Shown: positions 25,849 through 33,971 of the stretch, one piece after another
Layout: the number at the start of each line of letters is the position of its first letter
Position numbering within the stretch: the stretch's first letter is position 1
Source of the DNA: [Muricauda] lutisoli (nom. illeg.)
GTDB taxonomy: Bacteria > Bacteroidota > Bacteroidia > Flavobacteriales > Flavobacteriaceae
Assembly (NCBI RefSeq): GCF_017313105.1
Contig: NZ_JAFLND010000002.1
Location: 1-64,000, forward strand
Direction of reading: 5' to 3'
DNA length: 64,000 nt
Position numbers and translations under genes: made by a program
Notes under the pieces: generated by a model
Told to the model about the DNA's origin: nothing
Databases searched by the model: none
The model's input: only the letters and a program-made list of their open reading frames with translations

Positions 25849-28800
25849 ATGGAAATTAAATTACCAAATATTGAAAAACTAATCTACGAAAATGGAGACA
25901 ATCATATTAAACAATATTATGAGGATTCACCAACCTTAGATTTTGAATTCGTGCAAAGCACACCATTCATAATTTCTTCAAATGGAGAATCTTATTTCAT
26001 AACAAATAAAACTGATGATGAGATTCCCCAAGATTGCAACTATGCTTTACTTGCTACAAGAAAACCATCTAAGAAATATTTTTTAGCTAATAGCTTAAAA
26101 CTATATAGATGGATAAAACATCCCTCTTTTGAAGATTTAACTCCACAAGATGTATTGACTTCATGGAAAGGCAAATTCAAGTTCATTAAGGAAGATCTTG
26201 AGAATGACATAAAAGGATTAAGACCACCACAATTGGGAGCATTATATTCCATCTTAGCTCATACACAAAGCCCTGAAGATAAAGGGGTTGTTGTGATGCC
26301 TACTGGAACGGGCAAAACAGAAACAATGTTATCGACCTTAGTAGCCAATGAATGTGAGAAGCTCTTGGTGGCGGTTCCATCTGATTCACTGCGCACCCAA
26401 TTATCAAACAAATTCTCTAAGCTTGGATTGTTAAGGGAATTCGGAATGGTAGATGACACTTGCCATAATCCAATAGTTGGAGTAATACAATCAAAGTTTG
26501 AAAGCAAGGAAAGCCTATTAGAATTCATTACTAAAACAAATGTAGTGGTTACTACAATGAGTATTCTTGGGGGGGGCGATTACCAACATCAAATGGCTTT
26601 CTCCGATTCCTTTTCGCATCTATTTGTTGACGAAGCTCATCATTCAGCAGCTAGTACATGGAAGAAATTCATAAACCGATTCGATAAGGAGAAAGTGTTT
26701 CTATTTACAGCAACTCCTTTTAGGAACGATGGGAAGAATCTAGATGGCAAATTCATTTTCAACTTTTCACTTAAAGAAGCACAAAGACAAGGGTACTACA
26801 AACAGATAAATTATTTACCCATTAGAGAGTATGATAAGGATGAGGCTGACAAAAAAATAGCAGATAGAGCAGTAGAGCAATTGAGAGAAGATTTAGCTAA
26901 TGGATATCCACATATAATCATGGCAAGATGTGTTTCAAAAAGTAGGGCTAAAGATGTCTTTAAACATTATAAAGAGCATGAAGATTTAAACCCTGTTATT
27001 GTCTATACAGGAGTTCCTGGTCTAAAGGATAAGGTGAAAGCTATAAAGGCGAAACAACATGGTATTATTGTATGTGTAAACATGCTAGGAGAAGGGTTTG
27101 ACCTTCCAGAACTCAAAATTGCGGCCATACATGATGAAAGACAAAGCCTTCCAATTACACTTCAATTTGTTGGCAGGTTTACGAGAACATCTTTTGCAGA
27201 CCTTGGCAATGCAAGTTTCGTAACAAACATTGCTTATCCACCTATTCAACAAGAGCTTAATCATCTTTATGCTAAAAATGCGGACTGGAATTTACTACTT
27301 CCAAACATAAGCGAAGGTGCCACTGATAAGGAAATTAATTTCCAAGAATTTTTAGATGGATTCAATGATCTTGAGAACTCAAAAATACCTTTTCAGAATA
27401 TTAATCCTGCGATGAGTTCGGTTGTATTTCGTAATAATGGAGATGTTTGGAACCCTAAAAATTGGAAGGAAGGCATTAACAATATTGGAACTTATGAGCA
27501 TCAATTTAGTAGGATTAATAACGAGAAAGGCACGTTAGTAATTATCTTGGGCAAAGTTGATAAGGTAGAGTGGGGTGATTTCGATGTGGTACAAAATATG
27601 GATTGGAATATGATAGTAGTCCATTGGGACACTAGACCCAACAAGAATTTGGTTTTTATACATACTTCCCTAAAAAACCTATCATATACTAAACTTGTTA
27701 AATCAATATTTGGAGATGAGGTTTCCCAAATTAAAGGGATGGATGTGTTCAAAATCTTTCATGAAGTTAAAAGACTTACCTTATATAATGTTGGCGCAAG
27801 GAAAGGTACTGGCCGTGATATAAGCTTTCAATCCTTTTTTGGAAAGGGAGTGCAAGATGGAATAAAACTATTGGAGCAAGGAACTTTTATTAAAAATAAT
27901 TTCTTCGGAGTTGGTTATAAAGATGGAGAAAAAGTATCCCTGGGATGTTCTGTAAAGGGCAAGGTGTGGTCTTATTTAAGGGGTAATTTAGATGAATTAA
28001 TTAAATGGTGCAAGGATGTAGGGGATGTACTAATAAACCCAAATATCAATCCTAATACTGTTTTAGAAAACACTCTTATACCTAAAACTATCACGGTAAA
28101 ACCAGAAGTTACTCCAATTGCAGTTGAATGGCACCATGAGATGTTTCAACATGCTGAAAATAGATATAGGATTAGTATCAATGGGAGCACCTATGATCTT
28201 TCTAATTCTGAATTGAATATTGTGGAAAGCCCTAATCACGCTCCATTACGTTTTTGCTTCAAATGCGAAGATTATTGCATTGAATATGATTTAGTTTTGG
28301 GAGCTAAAATCGTTGATGGAAAAGAAGTTGCTTTCCATAAAGTCACAAAAAAATCTATTGAGAATCCTATTATTGAACATGGTAGTAAAAGAGAAAATTT
28401 AGGGAGCTTCTTACAAGAGTTCACCCCTATTTTTTGGTTTGCAGATGGTAGTCAATTATTTCAAAATAGCTATGTTGTTCCTAAGCCTTGGGTTGATGGA
28501 ATTTCATTGGATAATATTATACCAATGAATTGGGAAGGTGTTTCAATAGGAAAGGAGGCGCAAGGAATTGTACCTTATGAAACAGATTCAATACAATATC
28601 ATTTCATCAATCAGATTAGAGCTGATTATGAAATCATTTATGATGATGATGGGTCAGGAGAGATTGCTGATGTTATAGGAATTAATGATGGAGATAATAA
28701 AATTGATATTCACCTATTTCATTTGAAGTATGCTAAAAATGGACATACAGGAAACGACATAGGAAACTTCTATGAGGTATGTGGTCAGGCACAAAAATCT

Positions 28801-29091
28801 CTTAATTGGAAGTATCGTAACGGTAAAGACTTTTTTGACCATCTATTAAGAAGAGTAACTAAGAAAAAGAACGGTGCTACTTGTAGTAGAATAATAAAGG
28901 GTAGTGAAGATGATTTAGAACGTCTGTTAAATGCTGCGAAATGGACAAAGGAGATGAAGTTTCATATTTGCATAGTTCAACCTAGTTTAGTGAAAGGAGA
29001 GGGTTCTAATAATATTATGTTGCTCTTGGGAAACACCCATCATTATCTACATACAGTCGGAAATGTTGAATTAAAAGTTTATTCCAGCTAA
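25849..29091 (+). CDS. SF2 DEAD/DEAH helicase fused to a nuclease-like C-terminal domain; candidate defence protein
   Basis: 1080 residues. After a 120-residue N-terminal domain comes a complete superfamily 2 core: RPPQ (125-128), Walker A PTGTGKT (151-157), DEAH (261-264), TATP (287-290), motif V MLGEGFDLP (412-420) and motif VI QFVGRFTRT (439-447). The middle (450-900) has no motif I recognise. Near 930-965 a PD-(D/E)xK-like pattern appears: acidic DDDGSGEIAD, then DIHLFHLKY with the Lys, followed by 'FYEVCGQAQKSLNW', a block I associate with large restriction-like helicases. It is thus a single-polypeptide helicase-nuclease, plausibly anti-phage. It is AT-richer than its neighbours, has no partner gene, and sits between hemL and the spacer repeats. 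Confidence 0.85.
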   Translation: MEIKLPNIEKLIYENGDNHIKQYYEDSPTLDFEFVQSTPFIISSNGESYFITNKTDDEIPQDCNYALLATRKPSKKYFLANSLKLYRWIKHPSFEDLTPQDVLTSWKGKFKFIKEDLENDIKGLRPPQLGALYSILAHTQSPEDKGVVVMPTGTGKTETMLSTLVANECEKLLVAVPSDSLRTQLSNKFSKLGLLREFGMVDDTCHNPIVGVIQSKFESKESLLEFITKTNVVVTTMSILGGGDYQHQMAFSDSFSHLFVDEAHHSAASTWKKFINRFDKEKVFLFTATPFRNDGKNLDGKFIFNFSLKEAQRQGYYKQINYLPIREYDKDEADKKIADRAVEQLREDLANGYPHIIMARCVSKSRAKDVFKHYKEHEDLNPVIVYTGVPGLKDKVKAIKAKQHGIIVCVNMLGEGFDLPELKIAAIHDERQSLPITLQFVGRFTRTSFADLGNASFVTNIAYPPIQQELNHLYAKNADWNLLLPNISEGATDKEINFQEFLDGFNDLENSKIPFQNINPAMSSVVFRNNGDVWNPKNWKEGINNIGTYEHQFSRINNEKGTLVIILGKVDKVEWGDFDVVQNMDWNMIVVHWDTRPNKNLVFIHTSLKNLSYTKLVKSIFGDEVSQIKGMDVFKIFHEVKRLTLYNVGARKGTGRDISFQSFFGKGVQDGIKLLEQGTFIKNNFFGVGYKDGEKVSLGCSVKGKVWSYLRGNLDELIKWCKDVGDVLINPNINPNTVLENTLIPKTITVKPEVTPIAVEWHHEMFQHAENRYRISINGSTYDLSNSELNIVESPNHAPLRFCFKCEDYCIEYDLVLGAKIVDGKEVAFHKVTKKSIENPIIEHGSKRENLGSFLQEFTPIFWFADGSQLFQNSYVVPKPWVDGISLDNIIPMNWEGVSIGKEAQGIVPYETDSIQYHFINQIRADYEIIYDDDGSGEIADVIGINDGDNKIDIHLFHLKYAKNGHTGNDIGNFYEVCGQAQKSLNWKYRNGKDFFDHLLRRVTKKKNGATCSRIIKGSEDDLERLLNAAKWTKEMKFHICIVQPSLVKGEGSNNIMLLLGNTHHYLHTVGNVELKVYSS

Positions 29092-29143
29092 TAGCCAGTT
29101 AATAAAAATAGCTATAAGTAATGGCCCAGCACTCACCTGCTTC

Positions 29144-30421
29144 TTAAAACACCTTCCCCACCGCTTCAATGGTCTTATCCAAATCGGCATAGCTGAGGGC
29201 GTCGTTTAAAAAGTAGCTTTCAAAAGCAGAAGGCGGTAAGTATACCCCGTTCTCCAGCATCCCGTGGAAGTATTTCTTAAACGTTTCGTTGTTCCCCTTC
29301 GCCGAACTGGCAAAATCCACCACAGGTTCCTCCGTAAAGTGTACGGAGATCATACTGCCATAACGGTTGATCTGGTGGGTCACCCCTTTTTTGGTCAACA
29401 CCATGGCAATGCCTTTGTGCAGATACTCCGTTTTTTCGGCCAAACTGGTAAAAATTTCAGGTTGGTTGTTCAAGGCGGTGAGCATCGCCAGTCCGGCACT
29501 CATCGCCAAAGGGTTTCCGCTCAAAGTTCCTGCTTGGTACACGGGGCCTTCGGGTGCCAAATGTGCCATGATCTCGGCCCGGGCCGCGAACGCTCCAACG
29601 GGCAGTCCACCACCGATCACTTTCCCGAACATTACAATATCGGCATCAATGCCCAAGGCTTCTTGCGCCCCTCCTTTTCCCAAACGAAAGCCTGTCATCA
29701 CCTCATCAAACAACAACAAAATGCCTTCTTGAGTACAGAGTTCGCGCAATCCTTTTATAAATTCCTCTTTGGGGATAATACAACCCATGTTCCCTGCCAC
29801 GGGTTCCAAAATAATAGCAGCAATTTCACCTTTATTGGCTTCCACCAAGGCTTTTACGCCTTCCAAATCGTTGTAATCGGCCAATAGCGTATCCTTGGCC
29901 GTGCCCTGCGTTACCCCAGGGCTGTTGGGGCTACCAAACGTAACGGCACCGCTTCCCGCTTGTATTAAAAAAGAGTCGGAGTGGCCGTGGTAGCAACCCG
30001 CAAATTTGATGATTTTTTCCTTGCCCGTGTACCCACGCGCGAGGCGTACCGCACTCATACATGCTTCGGTTCCGCTGTTCACAAAACGGATTTTGTCAAT
30101 GTTCGGCACCATGGAAACCGCCAGTTTAGCAATTTCTGTCTCAATCTCGGTGGGCGTTCCAAAGGAAGTTCCTTTTTTGGCCTTATCGATCACCGCATCG
30201 ATCACCGGTTGGTAGGCATGACCCAAAATTAGCGGACCCCACGAAGCAATGTAGTCGATGAGTTGGTTACCGTCTTCATCGTACAGGTAGGCCCCTTTGG
30301 CCTCCTTGATAAAAATAGGGTCGCCCCCAACGGCTTTAAACGCTCGTACAGGTGAATTTACTCCTCCGGGAATGTATTTTTTGGCCTCTGCGAACAAGGC
30401 GCTGCTTCGTTGGTAGATCAT
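29144..30421 (-). CDS. hemL: Glutamate-1-semialdehyde 2,1-aminomutase
   Basis: 425 residues. Fold type I PLP enzyme that converts glutamate-1-semialdehyde to 5-aminolevulinate in the C5 haem pathway. N-terminal '[11 protein letters not shown]' and '[14 protein letters not shown]' are typical of HemL; PLP contacts '[15 protein letters not shown]' (115-129), 'FDEVMTGFR' (238-246) and the Schiff-base Lys267 in '[15 protein letters not shown]'; '[16 protein letters not shown]' follows. Length is normal. No other hem gene is nearby. Its leader region is occupied by hairpin-rich repeats, one copy of which carries a candidate -7 element. Confidence 0.97.
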   Translation of the reverse strand: MIYQRSSALFAEAKKYIPGGVNSPVRAFKAVGGDPIFIKEAKGAYLYDEDGNQLIDYIASWGPLILGHAYQPVIDAVIDKAKKGTSFGTPTEIETEIAKLAVSMVPNIDKIRFVNSGTEACMSAVRLARGYTGKEKIIKFAGCYHGHSDSFLIQAGSGAVTFGSPNSPGVTQGTAKDTLLADYNDLEGVKALVEANKGEIAAIILEPVAGNMGCIIPKEEFIKGLRELCTQEGILLLFDEVMTGFRLGKGGAQEALGIDADIVMFGKVIGGGLPVGAFAARAEIMAHLAPEGPVYQAGTLSGNPLAMSAGLAMLTALNNQPEIFTSLAEKTEYLHKGIAMVLTKKGVTHQINRYGSMISVHFTEEPVVDFASSAKGNNETFKKYFHGMLENGVYLPPSAFESYFLNDALSYADLDKTIEAVGKVF

Positions 30422-30432
30422 ATATGCTCTAT

Positions 30433-30690
30433 GTCATTCCCGTGAAGACGGGAATCTATTTTAGTATTCTCTTGCTTGTCATTCCTGCATTCGCATGAAT
30501 GACATTCGTGCAGCAAAGGTAATGAGGATCATTCGTTTTGGGAAATGGTTTTCTGTGAATGCCCATCTGTCATTCCTGTGAAAGCAGGAATCCATTTTAC
30601 CCAGTGGATTCCGCATCGGGTGCGGAATGACATTCTTCCAGCAAAGGCAATGAGGATCGTTCGCTTTGGGAAATGGTTTTTGTGGTTATG
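30433..30690. repeat. Two tandem copies of a hairpin-rich repeat unit
   Basis: Each copy opens with a small palindromic element beginning GTCATTCC and ending GAATGAC (30433-30503; 30569-30631, the latter with exact 8-bp terminal inverted repeats GTCATTCC/GGAATGAC) and continues with the near-identical arm 'CAGCAAAGG.AATGAGGATC' and 'TTTGGGAAATGGTTTT'. The arms are offset by 128 bp. The second element folds as two hairpins (ATTCCTG/CAGGAAT and ATTCCGCA/TGCGGAAT). This looks like a non-autonomous REP/MITE-like unit duplicated in place. Confidence 0.65.
30514..30521 (-). promoter_or_regulatory. Candidate hemL -7 element inside the repeat
   Basis: TACCTTTG on the minus strand matches TAnnTTTG and lies 93 nt before the hemL ATG. 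The corresponding position in the second repeat copy reads TGCCTTTG, one mismatch. No clear -33 box. Confidence 0.35.
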
Positions 30691-30818
30691 GGAGATGCTT
30701 CGTTTCACTCAGCATGACAAATAAACTACGAAAGTATTAGCCACCATGGACAACCGAACAAAAAACCTACAATCGAACCATCGAACCACCCATCAAGCCA
30801 ATTTCGAAATCCTAAAGT

Positions 30819-31661
30819 TTACTGCGCCCTTCGGATATTGAGGGTTTGTCCTATGGAAATTATGTTGTCGTTCAAATTATTGAGGCGGCGAAGTTCCTCC
30901 ACGGAGATATCATATCTTTTGGAAATCCCATACAGGGTATCCCCTTTTTGCACTTCGTGGGTAAACACCTCGTAGTTTTTGGGTTCCCGCACTGTTGCCA
31001 ATCCACTATGAACCACTTCTTCATCATATTTATCCAAATCGTAGCGTTCAATGAGCGCAATCAACTTTTGCGGATACTTGCGATCAGTAGCGTAGCCTGC
31101 TTGGCGAAGCCCATGCGCCCATTTTTTATAATCGTCCCGTTTGTAGTTGAACAAAAACGCATAGCGTGACCGTGTGGACAGAAAAATACTGTGGTCTCGG
31201 AAGGAGTACATTGGATGGTTGTACTTACGAAAACATTCTCCCTTGGCATCATCATCATGAAAATCGAACTCGCCCTGCCAACCTGTATGGCATTTGATAC
31301 CAAAATGGTTGTTGGTCTTTAACGTCAATTCACCACGGCCAGAGCCACTTTCCAAAATACCCTGCGCCAAGGTAATACTGGCAGGAATACCATAGGCACG
31401 CATTTCGTACTGGGCTATTTCGGCAAAGGTTTCAATATAGTCTTGGGTATCGGAAATAGGAAAACGTTCAAAACGCCCAGTATCCTCAGGCATGGGGTAC
31501 AAACCATCGTCTTCTTTGGTATCCTTGCTACGGTTGGCGTTGGTGTTTTCCGAATTACTGATTACGGGAGCTCCTTTCCTATGGGTAGTTCGTCTTTTTT
31601 TTGCACCGCAGCTAGTAAGCAAAAGTGCTGCTATCAATATATATCCTATTCGCCTGATCAT
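30819..31661 (-). CDS. Lipoprotein glucosaminidase (GH73) with LysM domain
   Basis: 280 residues. Lipobox LLLTSC (Cys18), basic/Ser-rich linker to about 55, a mannosyl-glycoprotein endo-beta-N-acetylglucosaminidase-like domain (about 70-215) with 'ASITLAQGILESGSGRG' (putative catalytic Glu104) and 'TNNHFGIKC', then a C-terminal LysM domain (about 233-276, 'VQKGDTLYGISKRYDIS'). It cuts peptidoglycan glycan strands in the periplasm. The start overlaps the end of the ACC deaminase-like gene by four nt, so it is the last gene of a three-gene operon read from the -7 element at 32929. Confidence 0.93.
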   Translation of the reverse strand: MIRRIGYILIAALLLTSCGAKKRRTTHRKGAPVISNSENTNANRSKDTKEDDGLYPMPEDTGRFERFPISDTQDYIETFAEIAQYEMRAYGIPASITLAQGILESGSGRGELTLKTNNHFGIKCHTGWQGEFDFHDDDAKGECFRKYNHPMYSFRDHSIFLSTRSRYAFLFNYKRDDYKKWAHGLRQAGYATDRKYPQKLIALIERYDLDKYDEEVVHSGLATVREPKNYEVFTHEVQKGDTLYGISKRYDISVEELRRLNNLNDNIISIGQTLNIRRAQ

Positions 31662-32566
31662 ACGTTCAATAACGGTAAATTCTTCTTTTCCAGTAAAAGG
31701 TTCATGCCTTTTATGCCCTGCAATCCCCCTGTATGTATCGCCAAGATCTGGGTTCCTGGTTCAAAAAAATCCTGTTTTATAAGGTCAAAAATACCAAAAA
31801 GCATCTTACCTGTATATATAGGATCCAATGCTATGCCTGTTTCACTTTTGAAGAGGTTGATAAATGCAATCAATTGCTGGTCTACTTTCGCATAACCTCC
31901 AAAATGATAATCGGTTACGAGTTTCCAACCCTTGTTTTGGGTAAAGGTACGAATCTCCTCGATTAAAAAATTACCCTTGAGTGCCGGGAACCCCAAAACG
32001 GTTTGATGGGACTGGGCAGCATTGATCAATCCTGCCACGGTGCCACCTGTGCCCACGGCACTGCAGATGTAATCAAATGTTGCATCTTCTTCGGTCAATA
32101 TTTCGGAACAACCCTTTACGGCCAAGGCATTGGTTCCACCTTCGGGCAAAACATAAACATCGCCAAACGCTTCCTTTAATTTTTGAATGAACGATGGCTC
32201 GTTTTTGAGCCGGTAATCGCTACGGGACACAAAATGGAACCGCATACCGTCTTCGTGAGCCAATTTTAGGGTCGGATTGTCCTGCCATTTGTCTGCCAGT
32301 TCTTCACCACGAATCACACCAATGGTTTTTATGCCCCCCTCATGCCCTGCAAAGGCGGCAGCCGCAATGTGGTTGGAAAAAGCCCCACCAAAAGTGAGCA
32401 AGGTATCTTTGCCCTGTTTTTTGGCTTCGAGCAGGTTGTACTTGAGCTTACGGTATTTGTTCCCGGAAATAAACGGATGGATGGTATCTTCCCTTTTTAG
32501 GTAAAGACGAACCTTCTTTTCTCGAAAAAGAGGCATATCAATATGCTGATTGGGTATCTTCAACAC
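31658..32566 (-). CDS. ACC deaminase / D-cysteine desulfhydrase family PLP enzyme
   Basis: 302 residues, fold type II PLP enzyme. 'YLKREDTIHPFISGNKYRKLKYN' pattern with the Schiff-base Lys37 in GNKYRK, 'TFGGAFSNHIAAAA' binding the cofactor, 'YVLPEGGTNALAVKGC' and 'CSAVGTGGTVAGLI' are the family blocks; 'AIHTGGLQG' closes it. Members deaminate 1-aminocyclopropane-1-carboxylate or degrade D-cysteine. Which reaction is done here cannot be told from the sequence; D-cysteine desulfhydrase activity is common in such bacterial homologues. It sits between a HExxH mini-protein (6 nt upstream) and the glucosaminidase (4-nt overlap). Confidence 0.9.
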   Translation of the reverse strand: MLKIPNQHIDMPLFREKKVRLYLKREDTIHPFISGNKYRKLKYNLLEAKKQGKDTLLTFGGAFSNHIAAAAFAGHEGGIKTIGVIRGEELADKWQDNPTLKLAHEDGMRFHFVSRSDYRLKNEPSFIQKLKEAFGDVYVLPEGGTNALAVKGCSEILTEEDATFDYICSAVGTGGTVAGLINAAQSHQTVLGFPALKGNFLIEEIRTFTQNKGWKLVTDYHFGGYAKVDQQLIAFINLFKSETGIALDPIYTGKMLFGIFDLIKQDFFEPGTQILAIHTGGLQGIKGMNLLLEKKNLPLLNV

Positions 32567-32572
32567 AAGAAA

Positions 32573-32902
32573 TTAACGGGTCAAGTACTGCAAAAAGCCA
32601 AAGGTTCGGCGCTTGGAAAGATACTGCATATCCTTTTCGTTGGCATAGGCCTCACGTTCAAAACTAATATTTTGATAAGCACGATAACTGTTCAAATAGA
32701 GTACGGTTCTAATCAACCATTCCATCAAATAGATAATGTAAAAAGGCAGGATCAACAGTTCCCTCTGCTGCTTTAAATGGATACGCTCATGATTGATGAG
32801 CACCTCATCCGCCTTTAAGGAGTCTTCCTTTACAATAATGAAAGGCCACAATGAGAGCCCCACATAATTTTTATAAAAGAAATGTTTAAAGACTAGTATC
32901 AC
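32573..32902 (-). CDS. Small membrane protein with HExxH motif, M56-like
   Basis: 109 residues. 'KADEVLINHERIHLKQQREL' pattern: HERIH (38-42) is an HExxH site, followed by a hydrophobic segment 'LLILPFYIIYLMEWLIRTVLY' (in parts) at about 50-68 and 'SFEREAYANEKD' with a possible third ligand Glu. The order HExxH, TM, ExxA resembles the peptidase part of BlaR1/MecR1-type (M56) proteins reduced to a minimal form, with 'NHExIHxxQ' conserved. Whether it is proteolytic is unknown. First gene of the operon continuing into the PLP enzyme and the glucosaminidase. Confidence 0.72.
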   Translation of the reverse strand: MILVFKHFFYKNYVGLSLWPFIIVKEDSLKADEVLINHERIHLKQQRELLILPFYIIYLMEWLIRTVLYLNSYRAYQNISFEREAYANEKDMQYLSKRRTFGFLQYLTR

Positions 32903-32928
32903 CTGATTGCTATCATTAGGTTTCCCAA

Positions 32929-32936
32929 CAAATATA
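32929..32936 (-). promoter_or_regulatory. -7 element of the three-gene operon 32902-30819
   Basis: TATATTTG on the minus strand is an exact match to TAnnTTTG, 26 nt upstream of the ATG at 32902. A TTTTG lies only 15 nt further up, shorter than usual. Confidence 0.5.
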
Positions 32937-33076
32937 ACTGCAAAAACCGCTCAAAATTGGATAGTTAGCAGAAATCAATCAACATTTTCGGTGAACAACG
33001 TTCTTTTGAAAAGGTTAAAACCTTCGTCCTATTCCCACTAAAACCGTAAATTTATATAGTAAAATGGTTGCTATAC

Positions 33077-33238
33077 ATGAAAGAGCGCATTCCCTTGGAA
33101 GAGGGGGATTATTACTTATCGGAACAAGGGTATAAGGTGTTTACCGAAAAATACCTTTTAAAACGTGGTTATTGTTGCGAGAGTGGTTGCCGCCATTGCC
33201 CCTATGGATATAATGCCAAAACCAACACTCAAAATTAG
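33077..33238 (+). CDS. DUF5522-type cysteine-rich small protein
   Basis: 53 residues from ATG 33077. The sequence reads a charged N-terminal half (YYLSEQGYKVFTEKYLLKRG) followed by the Cys cluster CCESGCRHCPYGY (33-45). The GYCCxxGCRHCPY block is the signature of DUF5522 proteins, small flavobacterial proteins that may bind a metal or Fe-S centre through four Cys and one His. Too short to be listed by usual length filters. It is followed by the DUF4136 lipoprotein gene at 60 nt. Confidence 0.82.
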   Translation: MKERIPLEEGDYYLSEQGYKVFTEKYLLKRGYCCESGCRHCPYGYNAKTNTQN

Positions 33239-33298
33239 GGATTCGGCATAATATTTGTGGGTTAGTTAAAGACATCTCAAGAATTTAAAAATAACGCT

Positions 33299-33868
33299 AT
33301 GAAAACTTTACAACGCTTTGCACTCCTTGCATTCTCCTTTGGTTTGTTGGCCTCCTGTTCCTCTGTTCGGGTAGTTTCGGATTATGACCGACAAGCCGAC
33401 TTCAACAATTATAAAAGCTATGCTTTTTACAAAACAGGGATAGACAAGGCCCAAATCTCGGATTTGGACAAGAAAAGAATTTTAAGGGCCATTGAGGCCG
33501 AACTGGGATCCCGCGGATTCGTAAAATCCGACAACCCAGATGTATTGATCAGCATTTTTACCAAAGAACGCGAACGCGTGGATGTATACAACAACTACGG
33601 CTGGGGCTGGGGCGGCTTTTATAGTCCATGGGCCTGGGGTCCCGGTTGGGGCTGGGGCTGGGGCGGCAACAATGTGAGCACCCGTACCGAAGGCTCCCTA
33701 TATATTGACGTAATAGATGCGGATAAGAAAGAGTTGGTATGGCAAGGTCGTGGCGTAGGAACGTTGAACAACACCAAAAACATAGAAAAGAAGGAACAGC
33801 GCATCAAAGAATTTGTTTCGCAGATCCTAGAAGAGTACCCGCCGCAAATGGCAGTGGCCTCTAACTAA
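33299..33868 (+). CDS. DUF4136 lipoprotein
   Basis: 189 residues. Lipobox GLLASC (Cys20). The domain runs to about residue 180: 'VSDYDRQADFNNYKSYAFY' pattern at the start and 'GSLYIDVIDADKKELVWQGRG' near 130-150 are DUF4136 hallmarks. Between them lies a Gly/Trp/Tyr-rich loop (about 98-125: repeated GWGWG). Function unknown; the family is often in envelope contexts. Closed by a terminator. Confidence 0.9.
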   Translation: MKTLQRFALLAFSFGLLASCSSVRVVSDYDRQADFNNYKSYAFYKTGIDKAQISDLDKKRILRAIEAELGSRGFVKSDNPDVLISIFTKERERVDVYNNYGWGWGGFYSPWAWGPGWGWGWGGNNVSTRTEGSLYIDVIDADKKELVWQGRGVGTLNNTKNIEKKEQRIKEFVSQILEEYPPQMAVASN

Positions 33869-33875
33869 AACACAG

Positions 33876-33899
33876 ACCGCCCGGTTGGGCGGTTTTTTT
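33876..33899 (+). terminator. Intrinsic terminator
   Basis: ACCGCCC (33876-33882), loop GGTT, GGGCGGT (33887-33893), then T6. Eight nt after the DUF4136 stop. Confidence 0.9.
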
Positions 33900-33971
33900 A
33901 TCGCACTTAACTTTCCTTAAGATAATTTCCGTTCCCTATTTCGTATCTTTAAGTCGCACAAAAAACTACTT

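Larger units (their letters stand above)
30422..30818. other. Intergenic stretch filled by dispersed-type repeats
   Basis: 397 nt without a gene. Two similar units begin at 30433 and 30569. After them comes GAGATGCTTCGTTTCACTCAGCATGACA (in parts: GAGATGCTTCG, CAGCATGACA; 30690-30719), another word family that I believe is widely dispersed in Bacteroidota genomes. The stretch 30720-30818 shows nothing definable beyond CGAACCATCGAACCACC words. Confidence 0.6.
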
